DNA of 64,000 nt from Narthecium ossifragum (taxonomy: Eukaryota > Streptophyta > Magnoliopsida > Dioscoreales > Nartheciaceae). The translations under genes were made by a program, and so were the position numbers. Location: contig OY986975.1 in the NCBI GenBank assembly GCA_963920575.1, forward strand, positions 17,205,897 through 17,269,896. Reading direction: 5' to 3'. Positions within the stretch are counted from its first letter, which is position 1, and each line of letters opens with the position of its first letter. Below are positions 36,859 through 48,995 of this stretch, piece by piece. The notes beneath the pieces were generated by a model. That model was not told the DNA's origin. It was given only the letters and a program-made list of their open reading frames with translations, and searched no databases.

Positions 36859-37044
36859 CCCTCCTCCTCCTCTTCCTCCCAACTCTAGGGCAAGGATGCT
36901 TAGGCACGTTAGGGTTAGGGATTGGCGATTTTGAGGGTTTTCTCCCCTCAATTAGCTCTCTGGTCGACCCCCTCTCAGTGTTCTCGAAAGTACGCGAGCG
37001 TGGGGAAACGAAGGGGGTTTTGGGGCTTTGGTGGATATCTAGAG
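36859..37044 (-). promoter_or_regulatory. LUC7 5'UTR / proximal promoter
   Basis: 186 bp between the start codon and the hAT element. It holds a telo-box-like CCCTAACCCTAA (near 36908) and a C-rich stretch. Sequence beyond the hAT element (39252 onward) continues the original upstream DNA. Confidence 0.55.
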
Positions 37045-39251
37045 TTTGGGTGGCAATTGGACCCGTAACCGTAAACCCGATCCGACCCGAATTTAGCGGG
37101 TTTGAGTTTAGGGTATTCGGATGCGGGTCAGGTTCGGTTTTACCCATCAAGGACCCGTCAACCTCTATAGTGAAAGATGGTTATCTTTCTCTTACTGCTC
37201 ACTTTATGGATAATGATTGGCAGTTACAAAAGAGAATCATTGGATTTTGCTTTATGCCTCCTCCACATAATGATGTTGGCATATCTGAGAAAATATTTAG
37301 TTTGTTGGTCGAGTGGAGAATTGTGGGAAAATTATTTTCTATTACTTTGGATAATGCTTCCATGAATCTTTCGTTTGTTGGGATGTTGAAAAGCACGCTT
37401 TTGTTGAATGAAGCCCTTCTATGTGATGGTGAATTCTTTCATAGTCGTTGTTATGCGCATATTGTCAATTTGATTGTTCAATAAGCATTGAAAGAAATTG
37501 ATGAATCTATACAAAAGATTCATGAGACCGTCAAGTATATCAAAGGTTCTCAAGTTAGAAAGCAAAAGTTGTTGGAATGTGTGACACAAGTGTCTTTACA
37601 ATCTAAAAAAGGGCTACGTCAAGATGTTCCTATAAGGTGGAACTCTACTTACCTTATGCTTGAAAGTGCCATATTTTATAAACATGCACTACTTCATTTT
37701 GAGCTCAGTGATTCAAATTACAAGTACTACCCATCACAAGAAGAGTGGGATAAACTAGAGAGAATTTGCAAACTCTTAGCTGTTTTCTACACTGTCACTT
37801 GCATATGTTCTGGTTCCAAATATCCCACGACAAATTTATACTTCCCTCAAGTTTTTCTCATTCAAGTTACTTTGATCAAAGCGAAGGAAGATCCTGACTT
37901 TTTGTGCGTAAAATGGCTATACAAATGTTCACTAAGTTTGAGAAGTATTGGTCAAAGTATAGCTTAACTCTTTCTATAACATGTGTATTGGATCCTCAGT
38001 TCAAAATTCAGTTTGTGGACTTCTGTTATCGAAAGTTATATGGCAACAATTCATTTGAAATGACTATAGTTCGGGATAAATTGTTTTCCCTCTTCGATAC
38101 ATATATGCATGGTTATGGTAGAAGAACATCTCCTTCAAGTGGGTCAAATGTAACCCGAGAGGCTTCTCCTTCTAATAATAGTGGAATCTGTTTGTATTCT
38201 GAGGAGTGTGAAGATATTATGAAGGTATGCAAATTTCTTGTTAATGAAATTTATGCATGCATTTGTATTATGTTTGTTTGCTGATTTTAAATCTCTTATA
38301 TTATGTAGGCCTTTGATAGTTATCAAATTCAGGTTTTTCAATCGACTTCTCAAAAGCCACAATTAGAGCTTTATTTTGATCAGCCGATAATGGATAGAAA
38401 GGAAGATATTGATGTTCTTAACTTTTGGAAAGGTAATCAATATCGTTATCCTGAACTTTCGCTCATGGCTCGTGATATCTTGTATATACCCGTTTCCACG
38501 GTTGCATCTGAATCTGCTTTTAGTGGCGGTGGTAGAGTGCTAGATCAATATCGTAGTGTACTTAAGCCTCAGGTAGCTGAGGCTTTAGTTTGCACACATG
38601 ATTGGTTGTATGGTCACAAAGGTAAGCTAGTAGTAGTAGTGGATTATCGAAGTAACTTTAATTCTGAATTATGTTTCATAACTCATTTCTACATATTATG
38701 TAGAGTATTTGACTCCTCTGAATGATCTTACTGAGGATGTGTTGAGTTCAAGTGTCAGCAAGGATGAATACGAATCGGGACAATGCTCCACCATGAATGA
38801 CGCGAATATGGCGAATGAGCGACTTGATCTACCAGCCAGAAGAAGAGGTTCTTGTTGAATTGGAGAAGTTTAAGTCCAAACTTCCCTCAAGTTTACTATA
38901 TGTTTCTGTTGTCCCTACAGCCTACTGGATTTTGCAGGTTTGGATTCTTTATAAACGGCATGTTGGCACCTTTTAAACTGTCTAAATCGTGCTTGGTATT
39001 GAATTATTGATGTAAAATAATGTTGGAATAGTTTAGAATATAAACTGATGTTGGCAACTATTTTGAACCCGACCCGACCAACGGGTCAGGTGAGTTGGGT
39101 TCGGGTTGACCTGATTATAAACGGGTTGGGTTTGGGTCAAAGAAACCAACCCGTTTAATAAACGGGTCGAGTTCGGGTTGGGTCTTTGGGTCGAGATAAT
39201 CAACCTCGACCCAATCCGAATCCAATCCGCCAACCCGTTTTGCCACCCCTA
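37045..39251 (+). mobile_element. Defective hAT element with 8-bp target duplication
   Basis: Flanked by ATCTAGAG on both sides (37037-37044 and 39252-39259), the 8-bp duplication typical of hAT. Ends are TTTGGGTGGCA and, inverted, TAGGGGTGGCA. Subterminal regions are rich in GGGT/ACCCG repeats. It carries a degenerate transposase and sits directly upstream of LUC7, in opposite orientation to that gene. Confidence 0.92.
37160..38670 (+). pseudogene. hAT (Ac-like) transposase, broken and N-terminally truncated
   Basis: Pieces in order: LTAHFMDNDWQLQKRIIGF ... ITLDNASMN ... CYAHIVNLIVQ, a stop at about 37482, then ALKEIDESIQKIHETVKYIK, RWNSTYLMLESA, a frameshift near 37905, then KFEKYWSKY and SITCVLDPQFK. 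After an intron-like gap come ELYFDQPIMDRKEDIDVLNFW and the C-terminal dimerisation block (ILYIPVSTVASESAFSGGGR). The BED zinc finger and first catalytic part are absent. The order matches RICESLEEPER/Ac-type transposases. No functional protein is possible. Confidence 0.9.
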
Positions 39252-39850
39252 ATCTAGAGACGAGGGGAGTCTCTAGGGGAGTAAACGAGTCGGATCCTTT
39301 TCACAACCCGAATCCGAATGCGCTTTGGACTCGGATGATGTAGTTGGTGATCCAAAACTTGGCTCATCATATGCGACTTTGGGGATTATGACCTTACCAA
39401 AACTTGGCTTCGAGGGTCGGGATGCAAATACCACTAATATTTGGGGTTTATCAACCCCGGTATGGTTCGGGGATAGTTGGGGATAACTCTTTTTATCCTC
39501 TACTTTATCCCCAAACACCAAAATCTCTTATTCCACTTATCCCAAGCAATCATTACTGACTTATCCCCACTTTGGTACCACTAGATTTGGGATTTGCAAT
39601 TTGATACCGCCAAATTAGAATACCATAGCAAAGTGGTCCAAGCCCCTCAACGATGTTATATGGGCTGACGGTAAACTGGTTACGTGATTACCGTCAGCCC
39701 AAACTGCCACGTGTCATGGCATCTCCTGCTACACGTGACTACCCCTTCCCTCTCTTTCTCCACTCTCTCTCATTTTTCCTCTGCTCTGGTCTCTCTCCCT
39801 CGTCCCCGCTCCTCACCGGAGCTCGATATCGGTGCCAACCTCCAAGCCGC

Positions 39851-40352
39851 TGATAAGACGTGAAAAGTACACAAATCACCCTTTTAATTTGATCTTGTTA
39901 GTCTCTGAGCAATGCATTACTGACTATCCTTACTCCATTGCAGGTACAAGAGCCCTCAACGAGGATTGGATCAAGTTTGCAGCGAAAACAAACTCATTTG
40001 GGCAATTCCAGGACAAAGAAGATCGATCCTTTAAAGATATCAAGACGAAATCCAACCTAATGAATAAAGATCGATCTTTTCTGTGCGCCAACAGTTCCAG
40101 GGAGCAACAATTCAAGAGATCGATCTTCAACCCCCTTAAAGATCGATCTTTTCTGTGCAAAAGAGATGATAGAGCGCAAGCTTTTAGAATATCGATATTC
40201 TTCCACTAGAAGATCGATCGTCTAATGAAGCTGAAGAACACATGAAGCGACAAAGATCGATCTTCACAAAAGATCTTCCTCGGGACGCATCCAACCATCC
40301 AAGAACAAAGATCAATTTTCATAGAGGAGAAGATCGATCTTTCCTTACCAGC
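39851..40352 (+). repeat. Truncated LTR of the element B family
   Basis: Starts TGATAAGACGTGAAAAGTAC and follows the 5' end of the LTRs at 9426 and 13246 (AAATCACCC, TTGTTAGTCTCTGAGCAATGC). GATCGATC is at 40021, 40069, 40118, 40141, 40212 and further copies to about 40335. The rest of the LTR is missing; sequence switches to CT-rich DNA near 40352. Confidence 0.8.
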
Positions 40353-40369
40353 TCAACGGCTCATATCTT

Positions 40370-40552
40370 CCTCCCTCCCTCCCTCTCTCTCTCTCTTCGC
40401 GGCCTAACTCTTCCCCGCTCCCCCCACGCCACCCGGGAGACAACACGGCTCCGCTGCAATCCCGCAATCCCCCGTCGCCACCCAGCCAAACGCCCTGCTT
40501 CGCCGAGCGGACCCGGCTCTCCCCTTTCTCTCTTCTCTTCCTCCCTCCCTCT

Positions 40553-40589
<37 letters not shown>

Positions 40590-40960
40590 GCCCAAACTCT
40601 TCCTCCCCCCCACCCCGCCGCCACCCCGGAGATGGCGCGGCTCTGCTACATTCCGCAGCCCCCGTCGCTGCCTAGCCAGCCACCCAGCTCTCCCCTTTCT
40701 CTCTTCTCTTCTCTCCCTCCCTCTCTCTCTCTCTATCTCTCTCTCTCCATGGCCTAACTCTTCCCCGCTCCCCCCCACGCCACCACCCCGGAGACGACAC
40801 GGCTCCGCTGCCGTCCCGCAGCCCCCCATCACCACCCAACCAACTGGGCCAGGCGGACCCGGCTCTCCCCTTTCTCTCTTATCTTCTCTTCCTCCCTCCC
40901 TCGCTCTCTCTCTCTCTCTCTCCCCGCAGCCTAACTCTTCCCTCTCTCTCTCTCTCTGTG
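40370..40960. repeat. CT microsatellite plus minisatellite of about 175 bp
   Basis: Units begin near 40400, 40590, 40750 and 40927 with GGCC(T/C)AACTCTTCC. Each runs through CACGCCACC, GGAGA...CGGCTC and (CT)n tracts. Open frames on both strands here are composition artefacts. Confidence 0.7.
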
Positions 40961-41458
40961 GGGAGAATACCATTTTCTGTGGCGGGAAACGGGTGCAAAA
41001 CCCCTCACGTGCACGTGAGCCGTTTCCCATCAAATTATACTAACGGAGTCTGGGGTTGGAACTAAATTTTACTTAGTTTATAATTTGGTGGTATCAAATT
41101 GCAAATTCCAAACCTGGTGACATCAAAGTGCATTTCTGAGAAAGTGCATGGTACCGGAATACAAAAATCCTTTACCTAAAGAGTCGGGATGCAAATACCA
41201 CAAAGGTTAAAAAGGCTCTTTAAATCTCACACAAAAAAACAAAGGCGCTAATAAATTACTTTAAAGGATTTTTTGCAAATGCCCAAGGCAGTTATTGTTG
41301 CCAATTTAGGAATATACTGATAGCAATCAATCCCATGAGATTGCTCCATCAAATCCTCCATGTATAGAAACTGTGATGAGCAATTATGGGAGGATCTGTT
41401 TACCTATCTATGGCTGCTATTTCTTGTATAGATAATCAGCAGTTATAGTATAGCATTA

Positions 41459-42323
41459 TTGTAGGATCAATTTATATTGAACTCTTGTATATACACCTAC
41501 TCTATATCAATGAAATAGATACAATTTTTCCTTCTCTTTAATATTTCTATATGGTATTAGTTAGCCATTAAGCTCCTACGATCTTTGATCCTTGGTGCCC
41601 ATCACTCCATCTTCTGCTAATGGAAAAAATTCCGACTACTGTGCGCTTTCTCATCTCTAACCACTCTACCCTCTTCACCCTCAAACTTGATACCTCCAAT
41701 ATCTTGTTTGGCGATCTCAAGTTTCTACTATCTTTAGAGCCCACGACGTCTACGCCTACCTTGATGGTTCCTCTTCTCGTCCATCGGCGGATTCACCAAC
41801 AGCTTCGGCCGGCAAGACGCAACCAAATCCCCAATACTCTTCTCGGCTGCTTGTTGATCAACATCTCTTGACTTGCCTCACTGTAACACTCTCTCCTACA
41901 ATTCTCCCATAGGTCCTGGGTCTTTTTCACACCGTTGATGTTACGATAAATTAAGGGGACTGTGCACTATGGTTTGCTCCTATCAGCAAGATCTTTGGAT
42001 ATCCATGCCTTTTGTGAGGCTAATTAGGTAGGTGACTCCATCAACAGACGCTCAATCAGTGGTAGCTGCTTATTTGTTGGCAAAAATCCAATTTTTTGGA
42101 GTGCAAAAAAACAACCAACGATTGCTCGTTCATCATGCGAAGTTGAATATCATTCCCTGGCTCAAACTGCAGCTAATCTAACTTGGCTTTGACTACTCTT
42201 CGCCTATCCATCCCATCGACACTCATTCTTTTGTAGGATCAATTTATATTGAACTCTTGTATATATACATACTCTATATCAATGAAATAGATACATCTTT
42301 TTCTTCTCTTCAATATTTATATA
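41459..42323 (+). mobile_element. Gutted Ty1/Copia element
   Basis: Direct repeats 41459-41552 and 42231-42323 (TTGTAGGATCAATTTATATT...ATGAAATAGATACA) are the LTR 3' parts. TGGTATTAG right after the first resembles the initiator-Met primer site. The interior keeps a gag N-terminal piece (41635 onward, FLISNHSTLFTLKLDTSN) and an RNase H piece (about 42005-42190: VGDSINRRSISGSCLFVGKN, then FWSAKKQPTIARSSCEVEY). Everything between, integrase and reverse transcriptase included, is gone, and stops are present. Confidence 0.75.
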
Positions 42324-42370
42324 GTTATCAACCTCCCTTCTTTATGTTTATCCTACGTGGAGGGTAGGTG

Positions 42371-44040
42371 TCACACCCCGCCCCGGGATATACCCACCCC
42401 GACCACGGGACGCGAGGAAAACCTGTTCTACACTAATACCACATAATCAATCTGCTCTCAACATCACAATATAAACCATCATAAATTCACTATATTCATC
42501 CTGACAGATAATCAAGTTGCAATGCACTATATTATTCATGAACAATCCAATAATTTATTTCATACTTTCAGGATAATCACATAAATTCAAGTAATCCAAT
42601 AGATAATTCAAATTATTAATTACAATTCCCTTATTCCGAATACAGGAGTCAAATTATTACTCAAACCCCATAATTCCAATTTTAATACAACTCTCAAATG
42701 AATGTGATGAAATAAAATAATTGGATTTAATGTAGAATCCTCCAACGATCTCAAGCTCGGGCGTCATCACCAGATGGACTCGCAAAAATAGATGGATCTG
42801 CAAACACAGCTCGAGTAGGGGTGAGCAAAAAGCCCAGTAGGAGACTAACTATCGACACACAAGAAACTAACTAATAAACAACATAAATAAGCAATGAAAT
42901 CTGGCGCCTAAGTCTTAGCTCAAGGGAAGTCACAACCTAAGCCCAAGCTCGCAATCTACCCATCGCTCTCCACCATGGTCCGGGCAACTACCCTGCCAAC
43001 CGTGGGCACAACTCGCTCTCCGCCACAGTCCGGGACATTACCCTGCCAACTGTGGACACAGCTAGACTGGCGTCGACCAGCAGACATTAGGTTACATCCC
43101 AATAGCCATTAAGACTAAGGTTCTAGAGAATGAATCAAACCTCGAACGACAACAATTTACTTCTCTCATCCAATTTGGATTTCATAATCATTCTCCTCAA
43201 ACCCCGATCGATCATGGGAACCAAGTCTACCCGTAGCCTCGATCGCAAGTTCCTAGACCCGACCCCGGCCTAAACTCATACAATGCGTTCTTGTACAAGA
43301 TTTAATTTAAACATCACCAAACCGTAGTACACATGTGGCTACTCTAGCAAAATAGCCTATCACACATATCCATCACAGGATAGTATCTAATCACATATCA
43401 TCCAAGCATGAAAGTAGTTCACATACATACAAATAAGCAATTCCACATCACATTAATTGCACAACAACAATTAGCCATAGCTGACACATCACAGACATCC
43501 ATAATCTTCCATGAGAAGTAATCAAATAGGAATCAACGTCCAGTCAAACAACAATTCTACAATTCAAGCAAAATAGCAGAGCACGTATACAAAATAACCA
43601 TAATATAACCAACATAGAATTACCACCATGAGCATCACATGAGATATATTCATCTACACATGATCCCTGATTTATGGTAGTTATAATAGTTAGTTTCATG
43701 TATGTATCTGGATAATCCACCTACCTCAAACTGTGTAGGAAACAAGCTAATGTATGCCAAGATCCAAGCACCTTAACTTTTCCTAAGTTTTCACGAATCT
43801 GTTTCAAGAATGCCCAAACCAAAACTCATAAATACCTCAATCAAAAGAAGCTGCTAGTTTGGAGCCTTGCTAGAAAATGCTCCAACTATGACAGCAATCC
43901 AGCAGTCCCTGTTGCCCCTACTTCCTAGCTTGTTGAACCCCTTTAAATGGGTCTCTTGGCGCTTAACTAATTAAAAAAAGCTATCACTTTTACCCAAGGG
44001 AAGTGAAATTATGAGATACTCACTTCAATTAATTGTTGTC
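42371..44040 (-). repeat. Gypsy-type LTR copy (solo or truncated)
   Basis: Begins TGTCACACCCCGCCCCGGG, like the LTR at 62730 (TGTCACGCCCCGACCCCG). It shares a later GTGAGCAAAAAGCCCAGTAGG segment with it and with the palindrome at 46170. Read on the minus strand this is the 3' end of an LTR. No primer site adjoins. The far end near 44040 and the target duplication are not resolved. Confidence 0.55.
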
Positions 44041-44065
44041 ACATATATAAGCTAATCGCATATTG

Positions 44066-44212
44066 AGATGGGGTGGGGAAGGGTTGTGGTATTTTAAAAT
44101 GGAATAGGGATGGGGCAAAAGTTTCACCCCAGAATGGGTCATGAGGTGGGTTTGGATTAAGTTTTCTCCTAATGGGATGGGGATAGAAAATTCCGCCCCA
44201 TTGCCATCCCTA
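44066..44212. repeat. hAT-type terminus, GATGGGG-rich
   Basis: From 44212 inward on the minus strand: TAGGGATGGCAATGGGGCGG, a common plant hAT/MITE end, followed by ATCCCCATCCC-rich sequence. The second terminus was not found. Confidence 0.4.
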
Positions 44213-44291
44213 GTGAGGGGGGGGAGTTAGTGGGGGATGAGAAGAGAGAGGGAGGTGTTGGGTGGTTACCGTGCAGTCACACGGGAGGTCC

Positions 44292-46066
44292 ACTTGTGAG
44301 GACCTGCCCCTCCATCCCTGTGACTTGCTGTTTACCCCAAGGGAAATTTGGGAAATTGCGCCTTGGCGGTCGTTTCACACTGGCTGTGCACACACAGACC
44401 TTGGTTGATGCTTGTGTTGTTAGAAAGGTTAGGTGGACCCTGGTTCAGTAGTCCTGTGTTTGGGCTTGTGGCTCAGCCCAAGGTTGCCGTTTTGGGCAAG
44501 GGAGATCGATCTCCATGGCCATGAAGATCGATCTCTCTGTGCCTAGTGGTCGCCGTTCTGGGCGAGGAAGATCGATCTCTATGTCTATGAAGATCGATCT
44601 CCCTGTGCCTGGAAGTCTCTGTCGGTGGCTTTCGAAGGACGGCCACCGCGGTGGCCGTCGCTTCCCCTGTCAGGGGAGGGAAGACTTTCCCTCCCCTCCC
44701 CCATCTTTTCCCCGCTTTAGCCGGCTTTTCCCCGGCCTTACCCGCCCCTTTCCCCCTTCCTTTCTTCTTCTTCTTCTCTTCTTCTTCCTCGCGGCTCTGC
44801 TTTCCCCTGTTCCGGCTGAGAGCTTTCGCTCGCCGTTCTTCCTCCTCCGGTCACCTCTCCGGGAGCTTGAAGGCTCGTTGGGTTCTTGGCAAGGCGAGGA
44901 AGGTCCTGGGGTAGGACTTGTGGATCAAAGCTGCGTTGAAGAGATAGGGTTCTTCTTCTAAAACTCCGGCTGTTTGAGGGTTTTATATCCGGTTTTGATT
45001 TCTTGTTAGATCTCCTTGTGGAGTTATTCTTTCCCGGTTTTGAAGCCATGAGTAGCTTCGTGGCACTGAGATCTACCATCCCACCTAGAATGGTGAGGTA
45101 TGGTGGCGGTTTCCGGCGGTGTTCCTCGCCGTCCGGCCGCCGGCGTGAACCCAATCATGATCGATCTCTTGGGAAGAGATCGATCTTGGTCGGGGTGGCC
45201 CAACCCGCCCGAGTGAGAGCGATTTCCCTGGGAGGAAGATCGATCTCTTGGCGGCTGGCGCCTGTGCGTCGTGGGTCACCTAAAAGATCGATCTTCATAT
45301 GGGTGGAGATCGATCTTGTTGGGGGTGACCAGGACGGGTGCTTCTAGCCTCGAGGAAGATCGATCTCCATGCTATAGGAGATCGATCTCCTTCAGTGCAA
45401 AGAGGGTTTTACTTGCTTTAAGTGCTGTTTTGCCCGCGGGGCTTCGCATGCAAGTGATTTTTACGGTTTTGCCCTCGGGGCTTATCCTGTAATGAGTTAT
45501 GCATGAATGCTTACCGCCTTGTGGTTGAACCGAGAGGGTGATGTCTCTCGGGGTGTGTAGAATAAATGGGCTGACGTATGCCCTTACTGCTTTGTGGTGA
45601 ACCGGGGGAGTCATGACCCTCGGGAGTGTTTAGTATAAATGGGCCGAAGGTGTGCCCTTGTTGTGTTGGTTGTTTACAGCTTTATCATATCTATCCTGCC
45701 CTGTTTTCCTGTGCATTAGGCATGCTAGGGTACGTTGGGTGGGTGTTGGCTCTGTTGCTTTGAGTACCGAGTGATGGTAGTCTTAACTTCGGTTGTTCCG
45801 CCAAGTGCGGAGATCCCACTTGGAGAAGGGGGTCCTACTGGTTGCGTCGTGTCCACCCTGCGTCAGGGAATGTCGGAGTTGCCCACCCCTGAGCAGTGGC
45901 GTTATCGGAGATACGCACCTAGGACAGGAACCCTTCGGGTTATTGATGGGATTGTGGGATCCTTGGCAAGCCTCGATACTTGGCATCAGAGTGTGTCCGG
46001 TTGCTTTACCCTGGGACAGAGTGTGTCTGGTACTTGGCATCAGAGTGTGTCTGGTTGCTTTACCCT
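44292..46066 (+). repeat. Left arm of a 3.65-kb palindrome (LTR copy, plus orientation)
   Basis: LTR-like sequence starting TGTGAGGACCTGCCCC at 44295. It carries GATCGATC pairs at 44504/44526, 44570/44592, 45286/45308 and 45358/45380 (all 22 bp) and 45159/45178 (19 bp). It ends inside ...GGTTGCTTTACCCT. A 50-60-bp duplication (GGCATCAGAGTGTGTC at about 45982 and 46036) makes it longer than the right arm. Frames such as 45735-46076 are mirrored in the other arm and are not genes. Confidence 0.85.
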
Positions 46067-46215
46067 GGGTTATTGATCAGGATCCGGAGCGCTGCCTCGA
46101 GACGACCGAGGGGGTAACACTGGGACAGAGCGGCCACCTGCACCTGCAACAAACACAGTCCAGGTAGGCATGAGCAACAGCTCAGCAGGGTCCTACTCTA
46201 CAACTCCCACAAACA
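46067..46215. other. Palindrome spacer, 149 bp
   Basis: Continues the minus-orientation LTR copy (TGAGCAACAGCTCAGCAGG matches the LTRs at 42815 and 63180). The right copy is therefore more complete and the left copy broke off at 46066. Confidence 0.6.
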
Positions 46216-47943
46216 AGGGTAAAGCAACCAGACACACTCTGATGCCAAGTACCGAGGCTTGCCAAGGATCCCACAATCCCATCAATAACCCGAAGGTTTC
46301 CTGTCCTAGGTGCGTATCTCCGATAATGCCACTGCTCAGGGGTGGGCAACTCCGAGATTCCCTGACACAGGGTAGACACGACGCAACCAGTAGGACACCC
46401 TTCTCCAAGCGGGATCTCCGCACTTGGCGGAACAACCGAAGTTAAGACTACCATCACTCGGTACTCCAAGCAGCAGAGTCAACACAGACCCAACCTACCC
46501 TAGCATGCCTAATGCACAGGAAAACAGAGCAGGATAAATATGATAAAGTTGTAAACAACCAACACAGCAAGGGCACACCTTCGGCCCATTTATACTAAAC
46601 ACTCCCGAGGGTCATGACTCCCTCGGTTCACCACAAAGCGGTAAGGGCATACTGTCAGTCCATTTATTCTACACACCCCGAGAGACATCACTCTCTCGGT
46701 TCAACCACAAGGCGGTAAGCATTCATGCATGATCCATAACAGGACAAGCCCCGAGGGCAAAACCGTAAAAACCACTTGCGTGTGAAGCCCCGCGGGCAAA
46801 ACAACATTTAAACAAGTAAAAACCCTCCCTGCACTGAAGGAGATCGATCTCCTATAGCAGCAAGATCGATCTTCCTCGAGGCGAGGAGCACCCGTCCAAG
46901 TCACCCCCACGAGATCGATCTCCACTCATATAAAGATCAATCTTGTAGGTGACGTAGACGCAAACCGCACAGGCGCCAGCCGCCAAGAGATCGATCTCCC
47001 TCCCAGGGAGATCGCTCTCGCTCGGGCGGGCTGGGCCACCCCGACCAAGATCGATCTCATCCCATGAGATCGATCATGATTGGGTCGCACCGGCGGCCGG
47101 ACGGCGAGGAACACCGCCGAAAACCGCCACCATACCCCACCAAACTAGGTGGGCTGGTAGATCTCAGTGCCACGAAGCTACTCATGGCTTCCAAACCAAA
47201 AACCAACATCTATACATAGAGATCTAAGGAAAACAAATCCGGATCTCAAAACCCCAAAAGCAATCGGAGTCGTAGAAGAAGAACCCTACCTCTTCAACGC
47301 AGCTTCAACCCACAAGGCTTAGCCCAAGACCTTCTTCGCCTCGCCACAAACCCAACGAGCCTTCAAGCTCCAGGAAAGGTGGCCGGAGGAGGAAGAACGG
47401 CGAGCGGAAGCTCTCAGCCGGAACAGGGGAAGCAGAGCCGGGAGAGAAAGAGGGAAGAAGAGAGGGAGGAAAAAGGAGGGGAAGGGGGCGGGGTAAGGCC
47501 GGGGAAAAGCCGGCGAAGGCGTGGAAAAGCTGGGGGAGGGGAGGGAAAGTCTTCCCTCCCCTGACAGGGGAAGCGACGGCCATCGCCGTGGCCGTCCTTC
47601 GACGCCACCGCCAACGACTTCCAGTCACAGAGAGATCGATCTTCATGGCCATGGAGATCGATCTCCCTTGCCCAGAACGGCGACCCCTAGGCACAGAGAG
47701 ATCGATCTTCATTTCCATGGAGATCGATCTCCCCTGCCCAGAACGGAAACCTTGGGCTGAGATTTAGGCCCAAGCCCAGGACTTCCGAACTCGGGTCCCA
47801 CCTAACCTTTCTAGCAAACACAAACACCAAACAAGGTCTGTGTGTGCACACCCAGTGTGAAACGGCCGCCAAGGCGCAATTTCCCAAATTGCCCTTGGGG
47901 TAAACAACAAGCCACAGGGATGGAGGGGCAGGTCCTCACAAGT
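46216..47943 (-). repeat. Right arm of the palindrome (LTR copy, minus orientation)
   Basis: Inverse of 44292-46066, ending TGTGAGGACCTGCCCC when read from 47940 on the minus strand. Similarity is high along the whole arm. It shares the CGGTAAGGGCATAC / CATTTATTCTACACA block with the LTR cut by the right edge of the window. Confidence 0.85.
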
Positions 47944-48995
47944 TCAGTCAAAAGGCTAATTACAACTACTAAGTGATGCTATTCAAAGCTCCGGGTCCTC
48001 ATCCGCTGACCATGCAAAACTAGCATTATGTCTCCAACACCATTTCGATATGGCATCCGCCCTTCCGTTATATTCTCTAGGCATATGCATAGTTTCTAGA
48101 CATGGACCCACCCTAATATGCTTATATTATGAAAAATTCTCACTTTATCAGTATTTGCATTTTGGCCCCTTTCTTATCGATTTTGGACTCACTCTAACTT
48201 TATTTGAATATTCTTTTATAAAAAAATTGAAAAACATAACTGCTCTTGTTGCAATTTTCCTCCGGTGTGTCTGAACTCGACTCGGAATGAATTACTTGGC
48301 CAACTCAGGATAAATCAAGGACAATTTGGTTATTGTTCTTAAATGAACTATTTGAATAATTATAAAAATTAAAGAGCATAAATGATTCTATTGCATCTTT
48401 ACTCTTTTTTAAAATTTGAATTTGGCCGATGTAATTTAATCAGCCATTTTTGCAAAGAAAACCAATAAAAGAGGGAGCAAAATGTAGATACCAACAAGTA
48501 AGGTGTTTTTCGCAATATAGCTACAAGGTAGGGGTACTTTTAATTAGAAAAAATTACATGTTAGTCCCTTATTTAATCACAAATTTGAAAGTAAACAGCT
48601 ATGTTTTTAATCTGCTCTAACAATTGGCATTACAAGTTTCACCAAAGAAGAAAAACTTGATTACACATTGCTTTAGACCATTCTTACTTTTAATACATAT
48701 GAAACTACTGAAAAGAGTTACTTTCATGGTTCAAAAAGGATACCAAAAGAAGTTATATATTGTAATTATCCCCAGTAAAAATCTGAATTAAAATTATATT
48801 TGTCTTTTAACGAGTCACATGAAAAATGTGTACTCTAAATGAGATAATTCTAGGTTCAACCCGAAGTACAAACTAACAAATTAAGTTCTCAATGCACCCA
48901 TGAACACATGAGCCATGACAAGCCACTGATATCTAAACCATGCATCAAACTAAAACCAAAACAAAGCTTTCAGAACAGGAGCAATCTCTCATCAA
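47944..48995. other. AT-rich intergenic DNA
   Basis: No gene or clear repeat recognised. The top part may be 3'UTR of the minus-strand ORF at 48996. Confidence 0.5.

Larger units (their letters stand above)
39416..41201. mobile_element. Composite TIR (MULE-like) element between 19-bp direct repeats
   Basis: GTCGGGATGCAAATACCAC occurs at 39416-39434 and 41183-41201 in the same orientation. Inside, diverged inverted repeats face each other: 39572 onward (TTTGCAATTTGATACCGCCA) and its inverse near 41080-41130. The middle contains a truncated LTR (39851-40352) and a CT-rich minisatellite (40370-40960). Open frames are simple-sequence artefacts. The element type is inferred from the inverted repeats. 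Confidence 0.5.

Noticed and set aside
39273..39521. 82-codon minus-strand frame upstream of LUC7
   Set aside because: Runs across the 19-bp direct repeat and TE border; no domain.
40404..41033. Long minus-strand frame rich in Arg/Glu/Gly
   Set aside because: Translation of (CT)n and minisatellite DNA; both strands are open for compositional reasons.
45735..46469. Apparent pair of homologous genes facing each other
   Set aside because: They are the two arms of the LTR palindrome; no known domain, and the similarity is explained by the inverted repeat.
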